Below, piece after piece: positions 25,034-34,811 of a stretch of 64,000 bases of DNA (position 1 is its first letter; each line of letters begins with the position of its first letter). The DNA lies in the NCBI GenBank assembly GCA_963813415.1, contig CAWEYW010000008.1:62001-126000 (forward strand), read 5' to 3'. The notes below the pieces were generated by a model. It did no database searches and was not told where the DNA came from. It saw only the letters and a program-made list of their open reading frames with translations. A program made the position numbers and the translations under genes. Origin of the DNA: CAIWHR01 sp963813415 (GTDB lineage Bacteria; Pseudomonadota; Gammaproteobacteria; Burkholderiales; Casimicrobiaceae).

Positions 25034-25041
25034 CCCCATTA
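25030..25041 (-). repeat. Orphan half-copy of the TAATGGGGTCAG palindrome core
   Basis: The 12 bases CTGACCCCATTA are the reverse complement of the core shared by the palindromes at 3443-3521 and 15998-16086. No matching second arm is seen within about 100 bp upstream. It sits in the 13-bp gap between amrA and amrS and supplies the amrA stop codon. With 12 bases matching exactly and the same position effect as at 16 kb, chance is unlikely. Confidence 0.65.
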
Positions 25042-25046
25042 CCGCG

Positions 25047-26123
25047 ATGAGTGATTTCCCCGGACGCTGGTGGCACCGTCTCGACGACGGGCGCATCCAG
25101 TGCGACCTTTGCCCGCGCGACTGCCGCCTGCACGAAGGCCAGCGCGGCGCCTGCTTCGTGCGTCAGCGGACCGGCGACCAGATGGTGCTGACGACGTACG
25201 GCCGGTCGTCGGGCTTCTGCATCGATCCGATCGAGAAGAAGCCGCTGAATCATTTCCTGCCCGGTTCGAGCGTGTTCTCGTTCGGCACGGCAGGCTGCAA
25301 TCTGGCGTGCAAGTTCTGCCAGAACTGGGACATCTCGAAATCGCGCGAGATGGACACGCTGCAGGACCAGGCGTCGCCCACGGCGATTGCCACGACAGCG
25401 CTCGCGCACGGGTGCAAGAGCGTCGCGTTCACGTACAACGATCCGGTGATCTTCGCCGAATACGCGATGGACACCGCCGACGCATGCCATGCCGCGGGCG
25501 TGAAGACGGTCGCGGTCACGGCGGGCTATATCGGCGTGGAAGCGCGCCGCGACTTCTACGGCAAGATGGACGCGGCCAACGTCGACCTCAAAGGATTCAC
25601 CGACGAGTTCTACGTGAAGCTGTGCGGGGCACGGCTGCAGCCCGTGCTCGATACCCTCGTGTATCTGAAGCACGAGACGGACGTGTGGTTCGAGATCACG
25701 ACCCTGCTCATCCCGGGCAAGAACGATTCGGACGAGGAGCTCACCGCGATGTGCAAGTGGCTTGCGCGCGAGCTCGGCCCGGACGTGCCGCTGCATTTCA
25801 CGGCGTTCCATCCCGACTACAAGATGACGGATATCGGCGCCACGCCGAAGTCGACACTGCTGCGTGCCCGCAACATCGCCCGAGGTGAGGGGCTGCACTA
25901 CGTCTACACCGGCAACGTGCACGACACCGAAGGCGGCACGACATTCTGCCCCGCTTGCGAGAAGCCGCTGATCGTGCGCGACTGGCACGAGATCCTGGCC
26001 CATGACGTGACCCGCGAGGGTCGTTGCGCGCATTGCGCGACGCCGATCCCGGGCCGATTCAGCGAACCGCCGGGACATTGGGGCCGGCGGCGCGTCCCCA
26101 TCCGCGTGCGCACCGCCGCCTGA
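25047..26123 (+). CDS. amrS: AmmeMemoRadiSam system radical SAM enzyme
   Basis: This 358-residue radical SAM protein carries the cluster motif in TAGCNLACKFCQNWDIS (C-x3-C-x2-C), which binds the [4Fe-4S] cluster that cleaves S-adenosylmethionine. An N-terminal cysteine group (CDLCPRDC, GACFVR) and a C-terminal zinc-ribbon-like pair (CPAC and CAHC) are standard for the AmrS branch, related to pyruvate formate-lyase activases. It closes the amrB-amrA-amrS set. The substrate is not known; the partners may present or be its target. Confidence 0.95.
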   Translation: MSDFPGRWWHRLDDGRIQCDLCPRDCRLHEGQRGACFVRQRTGDQMVLTTYGRSSGFCIDPIEKKPLNHFLPGSSVFSFGTAGCNLACKFCQNWDISKSREMDTLQDQASPTAIATTALAHGCKSVAFTYNDPVIFAEYAMDTADACHAAGVKTVAVTAGYIGVEARRDFYGKMDAANVDLKGFTDEFYVKLCGARLQPVLDTLVYLKHETDVWFEITTLLIPGKNDSDEELTAMCKWLARELGPDVPLHFTAFHPDYKMTDIGATPKSTLLRARNIARGEGLHYVYTGNVHDTEGGTTFCPACEKPLIVRDWHEILAHDVTREGRCAHCATPIPGRFSEPPGHWGRRRVPIRVRTAA

Positions 26124-26236
26124 GAGAGCCGGGGGGCGCCAGGCCGCTGGCGCGACGCGCCTGCGCCCACGGCACGTCGCGCGCGCCTGCGCCGCAGAAG
26201 ACGTGAGCGCCGAGGCGGACGCTTCGCGCCGGAGCG

Positions 26237-26545
26237 CTACTTCGCGGGCGCAGCTGCGCCGTAATGTGTCGCCAGGTAGTCCACGACTTTCGGCACGTCC
26301 TCGGCCGGTATCTGGGCGCCGTAGGCCTTCATCATCTTGTTGACCTCCGCCTCCCATGTCTGCCGGTTCATGAACGGTGAGTTGCCCTGCACGTAATCGA
26401 GGCTGTGGCACATCGTGCAGTAGCCCATGACCAGCTCGCGTCCGGGCCCGGGCTTGAGGGTGATTTTCGATTCGTCGGCGGCGCTCGCGCCCGGGGCGGC
26501 AACGATCAGCGATGCGGCCAAGGTCGCCATTGCGATGGTTTTCAT
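26237..26545 (-). CDS. sorB: Monohaem cytochrome c, sulfite dehydrogenase subunit B
   Basis: This 102-residue protein has a signal peptide (MKTIAMATLAASLIVAAPGASA) quoted here as starting MKTIAMATL and cut after ASA, one haem motif CTMCH (43-47) and Met71/Met72 as possible axial ligand. It is encoded 17 bp downstream of the molybdenum subunit, the arrangement of SorAB in Starkeya and relatives. It takes electrons from the molybdenum centre as sulfite is oxidised to sulfate in the periplasm and passes them to a cytochrome c or oxidase. Confidence 0.9.
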   Translation of the reverse strand: MKTIAMATLAASLIVAAPGASAADESKITLKPGPGRELVMGYCTMCHSLDYVQGNSPFMNRQTWEAEVNKMMKAYGAQIPAEDVPKVVDYLATHYGAAAPAK

Positions 26546-26562
26546 GCGCGTCGCTCCTGCGT

Positions 26563-27762
26563 TCACGCCACCATCAACGTGATTCGCTGCATCACGTTGT
26601 TGTGGTATCCCGGCGGATTGAAGATGAGGTCCTGCACCTGGGTCGAACCCTGCCGGTTGGTGGCGCGCGCCATCACGACGATGGGACCGGCGACGGTCGG
26701 ACGCGCCACGAAGCGCCACGGCCGGAACGAGAACCGGCCAAGGTCCGTGCCGAGCTCCGCAGGAAACCAGCTGCGCCCGGCGTCGAGCGAAACCTCGACG
26801 CTGTGCATCCCATACCCCGCGTCCCAGGCAATGCCGCGGATCTCCAGATCCCGGCCACGGGCGATCTGCTGGCCATTGCGAACGTTCGTGATCAGCGAGT
26901 TCACCACCATCTCGGTGATGGGCGTGGAGGTGTCGCTTTCCTGGCTCAGGAAGCGGTCGGCGAACGCGAACTTGCCTTTCGGCACGCGATACGCGGTGTT
27001 CATCCAGAACGTCGCGAGCGGCTTGTCGAGTGCCTCGATGCTGACGAGCTGCTTCAGCCAGTAGGTTGCCGTCCATCCGGGCACCATGACGCGAAGCGGA
27101 GCCCCGTTCCAATGCGGCAGCGGCTCGCCATTCATCTCCCAGACGAGCAGCGTGTTCTCGTCCATCGCCTTCCATGCGGGAAGACTCTTGCGGAAGTCCG
27201 GCGTGGCAGGCGACACACCCTGGTCGGCGCCGTCGAACGCGATCTCGATCGCTTCCTTGCGCACGCCGGCCTTGTTGAGGACGTCGCGCAGGCGAACGCC
27301 CTTCCAGCGCGCATTGCCCATCGCGCCATAGCCCCACTCGACGCCGGGTACGTGCGGATCGGACAGGCCGCGGCGATTGCCGCTGCACTGGCACACGGCG
27401 ACCAGCTCGACGTTCTCGAAGCCGCGCTGCAGCTCGTCCAGGGAATATTCCAGGGGCGTGCTGGCCGCCGCTCCACCGACGCGCAGCCGCCACTTGCCGA
27501 CATCCACCTCGGCAATGTTGGCCAGGTGCCAGCGCACGAAGAAGGCACGATTGGGCGTGATCGGGCCATCGAACAGCTCGATCGGCGTCTCGTAGTTCGG
27601 CGGACGCATCGAGCGGCGCACGAGCGGCACCTTGCCGGGCAGCGTCTCGAGATCGCCGATTTCCACCGCGCCTGCAGGCAACCCTTCGGCAGATGCGTGC
27701 GGCCAGCGTGAAGCTGCCATCGCCGTCGCAGCGCTCGCGAGCAAAAAGGAGCGTCGGTCCAT
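26563..27762 (-). CDS. sorA: Sulfite dehydrogenase molybdenum subunit (SorA family)
   Basis: This 399-residue protein of the sulfite oxidase family has a twin-arginine-type leader (MDRRSFLLASAATAMAA), fitting export of a folded molybdopterin protein. The catalytic Cys is Cys126 in VAVCQCSGNRRGL, and the C-terminal dimerisation domain has SVEVSLDAGRSW and NPPGYHNNVMQ. It oxidises sulfite to sulfate using the paired cytochrome. ATG 27762 sits behind a GAGGGG-type ribosome site; the longer upstream frame has no family similarity. Relatives also include YedY-like reductases, but the cytochrome partner favours SorAB. Confidence 0.92.
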   Translation of the reverse strand: MDRRSFLLASAATAMAASRWPHASAEGLPAGAVEIGDLETLPGKVPLVRRSMRPPNYETPIELFDGPITPNRAFFVRWHLANIAEVDVGKWRLRVGGAAASTPLEYSLDELQRGFENVELVAVCQCSGNRRGLSDPHVPGVEWGYGAMGNARWKGVRLRDVLNKAGVRKEAIEIAFDGADQGVSPATPDFRKSLPAWKAMDENTLLVWEMNGEPLPHWNGAPLRVMVPGWTATYWLKQLVSIEALDKPLATFWMNTAYRVPKGKFAFADRFLSQESDTSTPITEMVVNSLITNVRNGQQIARGRDLEIRGIAWDAGYGMHSVEVSLDAGRSWFPAELGTDLGRFSFRPWRFVARPTVAGPIVVMARATNRQGSTQVQDLIFNPPGYHNNVMQRITLMVA

Positions 27763-27866
27763 TTCCCCTCCACGATGTGCGCGATGTGGGCTCGCGCTCG
27801 GGGGCGATTCTACCTGCGGAAATGGAATTTCGGTGCGCCAGGCCCTTGTGGCGTCCCGGCTGGCGT

Positions 27867-28637
27867 TCAGGCGACGCGCTGCAGGCCCGAAGCGGGCGCA
27901 TAGGGGCGCCATGCATGCTCGGGCTGGCTGAGCCGATCGGCGACGATCGCCAGCACGTCCGGATGCCAGACGAGGCCAATGTGGCTGCTCGCAACTTCGA
28001 TGTTCTCGGCGTGCTCTGCGGGCCGCTCGCGACATGCCTGCCACGCCACCACGCCATCGCTGCGGCTGTAGATCGACGTCGTCGGCATCGGCGGCGTCGC
28101 CCGCAGGCGACGCGAGAGGCCTGGATCGAGCACGGCCGAGTTGCCGTTGAGCAACCGGTAGAGCCATGCCACGTTGGTGTGCTCGGGCGTGCCCGCGAAT
28201 GGTGTGCCGATGGAGATGACCTGGCGCACCCGGCGCGGCAGGCGCTTGGCAATCTCCCGCGCATAGATGCCGCCAAGGCTCCAGCCGATCAGCGTCGCCT
28301 TCCCGCCGCGATCGGCGATCAGAGCATCGACGTCGGCCGCCAGAAGGTCGAGCCACCCGTCGACGTCGCCCTCCGGGCCCGTATTGAAACCGCGTCCCCA
28401 GTCGTGGGTCCTGTACCCGAGTTCCTGGCAGTGGCGCGCGAGCGGCATCGTGAACCGCTGATCGGTGGCGAGTCCCGGAAAGATCACGACCGGATGGGCG
28501 TCCCCGGTCGGCAGATCGTCCCGGCGCATGACGCGCATCCGTGCGTATTCGACCGCCGCGCGCACCGGCTCGGTGGCCAGGAGCCGGAGTGACGGTGCGC
28601 CGGGGCGGGTTGGTTGGGCAGGGCGGCGCTTGGGCAT
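27867..28637 (-). CDS. Alpha/beta-fold hydrolase, lipase-like
   Basis: This 256-residue protein has the nucleophile elbow GWSLGGIYA. An oxyanion strand VVIFPGLATDQRF and a C-terminal HIGLVWHPDV histidine are also visible, so a Ser-Asp-His triad is likely. The overall layout resembles PGAP1/triacylglycerol-lipase-type esterases and PHA-related hydrolases. No signal peptide is obvious; the N-terminus is basic and proline-rich. The gene is 104 bp from the sulfite dehydrogenase gene on the same strand. Substrate unknown. Confidence 0.85.
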   Translation of the reverse strand: MPKRRPAQPTRPGAPSLRLLATEPVRAAVEYARMRVMRRDDLPTGDAHPVVIFPGLATDQRFTMPLARHCQELGYRTHDWGRGFNTGPEGDVDGWLDLLAADVDALIADRGGKATLIGWSLGGIYAREIAKRLPRRVRQVISIGTPFAGTPEHTNVAWLYRLLNGNSAVLDPGLSRRLRATPPMPTTSIYSRSDGVVAWQACRERPAEHAENIEVASSHIGLVWHPDVLAIVADRLSQPEHAWRPYAPASGLQRVA

Positions 28638-28766
28638 GCAGCGATCATCGCCGATGCCCGGCGCACCGCTAATGGGGCCGCGGACGATTCTGCTGTCGGG
28701 CGGTTCCAAGCCCGTGTAGGACGAACACCGGCACGTCGACGGCGGGCGGAATTGCCTTCGCGGCGG

Positions 28767-29324
28767 TCACTTCCTGCCGTACGTGGCCTGCAGGCTCGCC
28801 TTCGCGATCTGGTTCGCGTTGATCATGAAGCCGATCATCGCGCCCGATGAATTCTCGTCGGCGCCCGCGAGCTTTTCAGTCCTGAGGGCATGCACGCTGA
28901 AGACGTAGCGGTGCGGGCGATCGCCCTGGGGCGGGCACGGTCCGCCGTATCCGGGCTTGCCGAAATCCGTGCGCGACTGCACCGCGCCGGCGGGCGCCTT
29001 GCCTCCGGCGGGATCACCGGCGCCAGCAGGCAGCGACGTGACGGTTGCGGGAATATTGAACATGACCCAGTGCCACCACCCGCTGCCACTCGGCGCGTCG
29101 GGGTCGTACACGGTGACGGCGAAACTCTTCGTGCCCGCCGGCGCGTTGCTCCATGCGAGCGACGGCGACACGTTGGCGCCGTTGCAGCCGAAGCCGTTGA
29201 ACACCTGCTGCTCGGCGATGACGCCCTTGTGCTTGACCTCGCCGCTGGTGAGCGAGAACGGCCCGGCGGCGAGCGCCGGGAAGGCAAGGAGCAGGGCTCC
29301 CAGGAAAGTGATCTTGCCTCGCAT
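28767..29324 (-). CDS. YbhB/YbcL family PEBP-like protein, exported
   Basis: This 185-residue protein has a signal peptide (cut after LALA-like AFPALAAG). The PEBP-family core reads GANVSPSLAWSNAPAGTKSF, VTVYDPDAPSGSGWWHWVMF and GPCPPQGDRPHRYVFSVHAL. These contain the DPDAP and PHRY residues lining the anion/phospholipid pocket. Bacterial members have no well-defined role; some inhibit serine proteases or kinases in vitro. It is a single periplasmic gene between the hydrolase and thiC. Confidence 0.92.
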   Translation of the reverse strand: MRGKITFLGALLLAFPALAAGPFSLTSGEVKHKGVIAEQQVFNGFGCNGANVSPSLAWSNAPAGTKSFAVTVYDPDAPSGSGWWHWVMFNIPATVTSLPAGAGDPAGGKAPAGAVQSRTDFGKPGYGGPCPPQGDRPHRYVFSVHALRTEKLAGADENSSGAMIGFMINANQIAKASLQATYGRK

Positions 29325-29446
29325 CGAGAATCTCCGTGAATTGTTCTCGGGCGCGGCCGCCCTGCCAGGAGCGTCAGGCCGAAGCTGACCCGCGAACTCC
29401 TGCCTGCCGCAATCCCAGGTCGACCGATGCCGCGGATCCGAAACGC

Positions 29447-31342
<1,896 letters not shown>

Positions 31343-31379
31343 CGGCTCTCCTGCAGTGGGACGGCGGCGCGGAGAGCCG
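31343..31379 (-). promoter_or_regulatory. Ribosome-site-sequestering hairpin (thiC riboswitch output)
   Basis: In the thiC leader RNA, CGGCTCTCC (31379-31371) is perfectly complementary to GGAGAGCCG (31351-31343), which contains the ribosome binding site and runs up to the ATG. The stem is 9 bp with a 19-nt loop. Formation would block translation, so this looks like the off-state of a translational riboswitch. The partner that releases it is not resolved by eye. Confidence 0.7.
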
Positions 31380-31413
31380 GGGAAGTGCAGGGATGGCGCC
31401 AGACAGCGGCGCG

Positions 31414-31504
31414 CTTCCCTGGGCCGGCATTATCCGCACAGGTACCAAGGGTGTGATCTCACCCCGCCGGACGACTGCCGTCCGGCAAGGACCCCTAGCG
31501 CAAG
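31414..31504 (-). promoter_or_regulatory. TPP (thiamine pyrophosphate) riboswitch
   Basis: Read on the minus strand, the leader contains GCTAGGGGTCC, GGGGTGAGATCACACCC, TTGGTACCTG, GGATAATGCC and AGGGAAG in this order. These match the Thi-box aptamer: the GAGA bulge after P3, the ACCTG junction and the TAATGCC strand of P4/P5. It lies 72 nt upstream of thiC, the usual target. High thiamine pyrophosphate would lower ThiC synthesis, probably by promoting the hairpin at 31343-31379. Confidence 0.92.
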
Positions 31505-31510
31505 CATGCA

Positions 31511-31539
31511 ACGTTAGCGCATGGGCCCGCGGGTGGCAA
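31511..31539 (-). promoter_or_regulatory. Predicted thiC promoter
   Basis: On the minus strand TTGCCA (31534-31539) is followed after 17 bp by TAACGT (31511-31516). The start point would be near 31504, exactly at the 5' edge of the TPP aptamer. The -10 match is weak, and the support comes from spacing and position. Confidence 0.4.
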
Positions 31540-31568
31540 CCGACCGCTTGACGTGCCTCGGCGCGGGA

Positions 31569-32414
31569 TCAGCGCAAGGGATACCCGAGCCTGGTCATCA
31601 GCGCGCCGGCGAGGACGTTGAATTTGCCGATGTTCTCCGGCGTCCACTCGATGGCCTGGCTGTTCGATGGATCGCTCGGCGCGAGCGAACCCGGCGCGTA
31701 GGTTGCAGGCAGGCCGCAGAACGCAAGCAGGTCGGGCAGGGTGCGCGCGTCCAGATCCTCGATCTTCACCAGCCGCTTGCGGCTTTCCGGAATGGCCGCG
31801 AAGCGCTGCATGATGTTGGCGTTGACGCTCTCCCAGAACCAGCTGATCCGCTGCACCCGATCGAAATGCTGCCACGCGGCGTGGATCGACTGCGACGGGA
31901 AGGGCACGGGTTTCGCCAGGATCCACGGCAGCGAATTGAGGTCGGGCAGGTGATCCGGGTAGGTCGACCCGCGCCGCGACCACGAGCGCACGCACGCATA
32001 GCCGTCGCGCACCAGATGGATGAATCTTGCCTCCGGGTACTTGCGGCGCAGGTAATCGATGAGGTTGTAGGCGAAAGGATTCGAGTCGCAGTACGCGAGG
32101 CCCTGCTGCTCGCACCACGCGATCAGCTTGGAACGCTTGTCGAACGAGCGCTCCATGAGCGCAGCCATCTCGGGATCCGGATCGAAAGTGCGGCGGAACA
32201 CGGCTTCGTCGGCAGCGTGGTACAGGTAGGCATTCAGCTCGGGCATGCACCCGATGGCGATCTGCTTGCCGATGAGTTCGGCGGGGCCGGCACGCACGAT
32301 GCCGTTGCCCTCGTGCGTGCTGAGCGTGTTCGGCAGCGATTCGAAGACTTTCCAGGTGGTGTGCGTGCCGCAACGCCCGGTGCCGAAGACGAAGACCAGA
32401 GGGGGGGAGGACAT
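31569..32414 (-). CDS. Sulfotransferase family protein (1)
   Basis: This 281-residue protein opens with VFVFGTGRCGTHTTWKVF, the 5'-phosphosulfate loop of PAPS-dependent sulfotransferases. It later has the 3'-phosphate-type segment ARFIHLVRDGYACVRSW. Such enzymes transfer sulfate from PAPS to hydroxyl or amino groups of sugars, lipids or peptides. ATG 32414 (MSSPPLVFVFG) is the family-like start. The acceptor is unknown. It is followed upstream by a second, only distantly similar sulfotransferase gene (gap 77 bp). Confidence 0.88.
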   Translation of the reverse strand: MSSPPLVFVFGTGRCGTHTTWKVFESLPNTLSTHEGNGIVRAGPAELIGKQIAIGCMPELNAYLYHAADEAVFRRTFDPDPEMAALMERSFDKRSKLIAWCEQQGLAYCDSNPFAYNLIDYLRRKYPEARFIHLVRDGYACVRSWSRRGSTYPDHLPDLNSLPWILAKPVPFPSQSIHAAWQHFDRVQRISWFWESVNANIMQRFAAIPESRKRLVKIEDLDARTLPDLLAFCGLPATYAPGSLAPSDPSNSQAIEWTPENIGKFNVLAGALMTRLGYPLR

Positions 32415-32491
32415 CGAAGATGGCCGGTTGCGGGGCGGCGGGGTGCGGTTGCGTGGACTTGCCTGGGGCTGCGGACGAATCCGAAGCGTCG

Positions 32492-33286
32492 CTACAGCGG
32501 CGCCGCCGGGCGCGTGAACTCGCATCCGCGCGCGGCCACGGCCGCGTCGATGTAGGCGACGTCGTCCGCCGAAAGGTACTCCGCGTAGTTGCCGACCTTG
32601 CCCTTGCGCACCTTCAGGGATTCGGGGTCGTCGGAGCGCCCTGGCCGCAGCGCCTCATGCGCGTAGCGGTCCTCGATCTCGGCCTTGCGCATGTTCTCGA
32701 AGCGGCAGAATTCGACCGCGGCTGCAATGGCGGCGGCCGGTACCCGGGCCCCGATGAAGCCGAGCACTGCCGCGAGCGCGCCGGCCGTGTCGCGGTGCAT
32801 GTCCTCGTAGCGGGCGAAGACGAACGCCTCCGGGACGTGACGGTTCATCGACCAGATCCGGTAGAACGCGAGGATCTTGTCCACGCCGTAGCGCTCGTGT
32901 CGGATGAAGTCCGAGATCGGGCCGTCGTAGACATTGACGCGCCGCGTGGCCTGGAAGTACGCCGAGACGAGATTGTCGCGGACGTCTCGACCCAGGAGCA
33001 GCACGCGCCGGCCCCGATACGCGCTGCGGTCGGTGGCCATGTCCTGCCAGCGCAGCCCCGTCATGAGCGCGCTCTGATCGTGGTCGAAGACGGTCACCGG
33101 CAGGCCCGCCGCGTGCGTCAACCCGGGCGTATCGAGGAGCTGCGATTCCGGCAGGCCATACGCCTCGACCAGCGCCTTGCCGACCAGCGCACGCAGCCAG
33201 GTCCGTCCCGCCTTGGGATACGAGAGCAGGAATACCTGCGGTACGACCTTGAGCGGGGAGCGTGGAGGCGGGACGCTGGAGACCAT
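32492..33286 (-). CDS. Sulfotransferase domain protein (2)
   Basis: This 264-residue protein has the PAPS-binding loop LLSYPKAGRTWLRALVG and the second element VLLLGRDVRDNLVSAYF, as in Sulfotransfer_1 proteins. A C-terminal VRKGKVGNY resembles the RKGxxGdW motif that closes the PAPS site. This is the cytosolic-type (SULT-like) arrangement, different from the neighbour at 31569. No sulfate-activation (cysDN/cysC) genes are in the window. The acceptor is unknown. Confidence 0.9.
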   Translation of the reverse strand: MVSSVPPPRSPLKVVPQVFLLSYPKAGRTWLRALVGKALVEAYGLPESQLLDTPGLTHAAGLPVTVFDHDQSALMTGLRWQDMATDRSAYRGRRVLLLGRDVRDNLVSAYFQATRRVNVYDGPISDFIRHERYGVDKILAFYRIWSMNRHVPEAFVFARYEDMHRDTAGALAAVLGFIGARVPAAAIAAAVEFCRFENMRKAEIEDRYAHEALRPGRSDDPESLKVRKGKVGNYAEYLSADDVAYIDAAVAARGCEFTRPAAPL

Positions 33287-33349
33287 CGGGGAACGGGGAG
33301 CCGAAACGGCGTGAGCCCGGATGGTAGCAAGGTCCCCCGTCGATGCGCG

Positions 33350-33754
33350 TCAGCGTTTCCGCGCGCCGGCGTAGCATCCATCCTGCATCGGGTACGTCAC
33401 CGCGTGCAGCGTGCGCAGCCGGTAAATGTCGCGCAGCACCTCCGGTGCAAAACCCTTTCGGTTTGCCCGCCCGTCGGAAAGCAGCGCATCGAGATATTCA
33501 CGGCATTCCGCGGGCGCGGTCCATGCGCCGGCGATGATGTTGGTGATCCTGGCGAACTGCTGCGCCAGGGCATTGGGGCGTACTTCGTCGGGCAGCGAAT
33601 CCATCCACGCGACGGTTCGCGGCAGCAGGTGCTGCACGGGCTGTGCACGACGTAGATGCAGCGGCGCCGCTTCGGGCGAGGCTGGTGCGTCGGCTGTCGC
33701 TCGCTGCTCGACGAGATAGGCGGGGGTGTGTTTCCAGCCTTTGTAGATCGACAT
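33350..33754 (-). CDS. Hypothetical protein, 134 residues
   Basis: I do not recognise this protein. It starts MSIYKGWKHTPAYLVEQR, has a Pro/Ala-rich turn, then a mostly helical C-terminal two thirds (PRTVAWMDSLPDEVRPNALAQ, FARITNIIAGAW, CREYLDALLSD) ending in charged residues. No signal peptide or membrane span is visible. It lies 63 bp upstream of the second sulfotransferase gene on the same strand and may be co-transcribed with the pair. Composition and codon use look like neighbouring genes. Confidence 0.7.
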   Translation of the reverse strand: MSIYKGWKHTPAYLVEQRATADAPASPEAAPLHLRRAQPVQHLLPRTVAWMDSLPDEVRPNALAQQFARITNIIAGAWTAPAECREYLDALLSDGRANRKGFAPEVLRDIYRLRTLHAVTYPMQDGCYAGARKR

Positions 33755-33990
33755 GTCAGGTTGTGACCATCAGCGGCACTTTCCACACGGCGGACTGCGC
33801 GTCACCGGGCTTGTGCAAGACCCGAGCCACGGCGCCCGCCATCCAGCGTCGCGTGGTGCGCGCGCGATGCAGCGATCGGTCCGCATTCTGTGGTGCCCCG
33901 CCTTGATGGCGCGGCCGGAGGTCGGGCGCCCACGTGCCGCGGCCTCCGCCGGCATGCGCGGCGAACTTCCGCCGCGCCACGGCCATTGCA

Positions 33991-34809
33991 TCAGCTCGGA
34001 TCGACGCGGAGCCATGCCGCGCCGTGCCGGCAATAGGTCCGTCCCGCGTCCGGGGCAAACGCGCGCTGCTCCATGGACCAGTGGTACTTGCAGACTGCGA
34101 TCGAATCGCGGTCGACGTGCAGCACGTTGAACGAGTTCCGCTCGCCGCGAGCGCGCGTCGAAGTCGCCGTCCCTGCCTGCACGGTCATGGCGCTGCGGCC
34201 ATCGAGGTCGTAGCGCTCGGCAGTCGTTCCGACGTCGTGGGCGTGCATGTGTCCGGCGAGCAGGACGTCGGGCATGCAGTCGCGCCACTGTTGCATGGCC
34301 AGGGCGGCCCGCCCGACCAGGTCATCGTCCTCGCGGGGGGCCGAAAGATGGAACGGGTGATGCGTCACCACGATGCGCACCCGGCGGCTGTCGATGGCGC
34401 AAAAGAGTTCGCGCACCGCCTGCATCTGCGCAAGGTTGATCCGCCCGCCCTTGAACACCAGCGAGCGCGCCGTGTTGACGCCGACAACCGCGATCTCGTC
34501 GTCAACGAACGGTCGGGTGAATCGTTCGTCGACATGCTCGTGGAAGCGCGCCAGTGGCGTCGCGAACCGCGCAAGCACGTTGTAGAGCGGCACGTCGTGA
34601 TTGCCGGGGACGACCACCTTGGCGCCCGGCAGGGAGCGCAGGAATGCGGTCGCCGCGGCAAACTCGCGCCGCTTCGCACGCTGGGTGAGATCGCCCGACA
34701 CGGCAACGACGTCCGGTGCGAGGTCGTGGGCGCTCCTGCGCAATCCCGCCACCACCTCCTCGTCGACGCGGCCGAAGTGCAGGTCCGACAGGTGCAGAAT
34801 GGTCCGCAA
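33991..34809 (-). CDS. Metallophosphoesterase (calcineurin-like)
   Basis: This 272-residue phosphoesterase carries the full two-metal motif set: SDLHFG, GDLTQR, GNHD, THHPFH and AGHMHAHD. TTG 34809 is taken as the start, giving MRTILHLSDLHFGRV as in relatives, and lies only 2 bp after the stop of the lipid kinase gene. It may be a phosphodiesterase or a LpxH-like pyrophosphatase; the operon with PAP2 and a lipid kinase suggests a lipid or nucleotide phosphate substrate, which is inference. Confidence 0.9.
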   Translation of the reverse strand: MRTILHLSDLHFGRVDEEVVAGLRRSAHDLAPDVVAVSGDLTQRAKRREFAAATAFLRSLPGAKVVVPGNHDVPLYNVLARFATPLARFHEHVDERFTRPFVDDEIAVVGVNTARSLVFKGGRINLAQMQAVRELFCAIDSRRVRIVVTHHPFHLSAPREDDDLVGRAALAMQQWRDCMPDVLLAGHMHAHDVGTTAERYDLDGRSAMTVQAGTATSTRARGERNSFNVLHVDRDSIAVCKYHWSMEQRAFAPDAGRTYCRHGAAWLRVDPS

Positions 34810-34811
34810 GC

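Noticed and set aside
28670..28677. TAATGGGG, resembling the repeat core
   Set aside because: Only eight bases match, followed by CCGCGG rather than TCAG, and there is no second arm; chance is likely.
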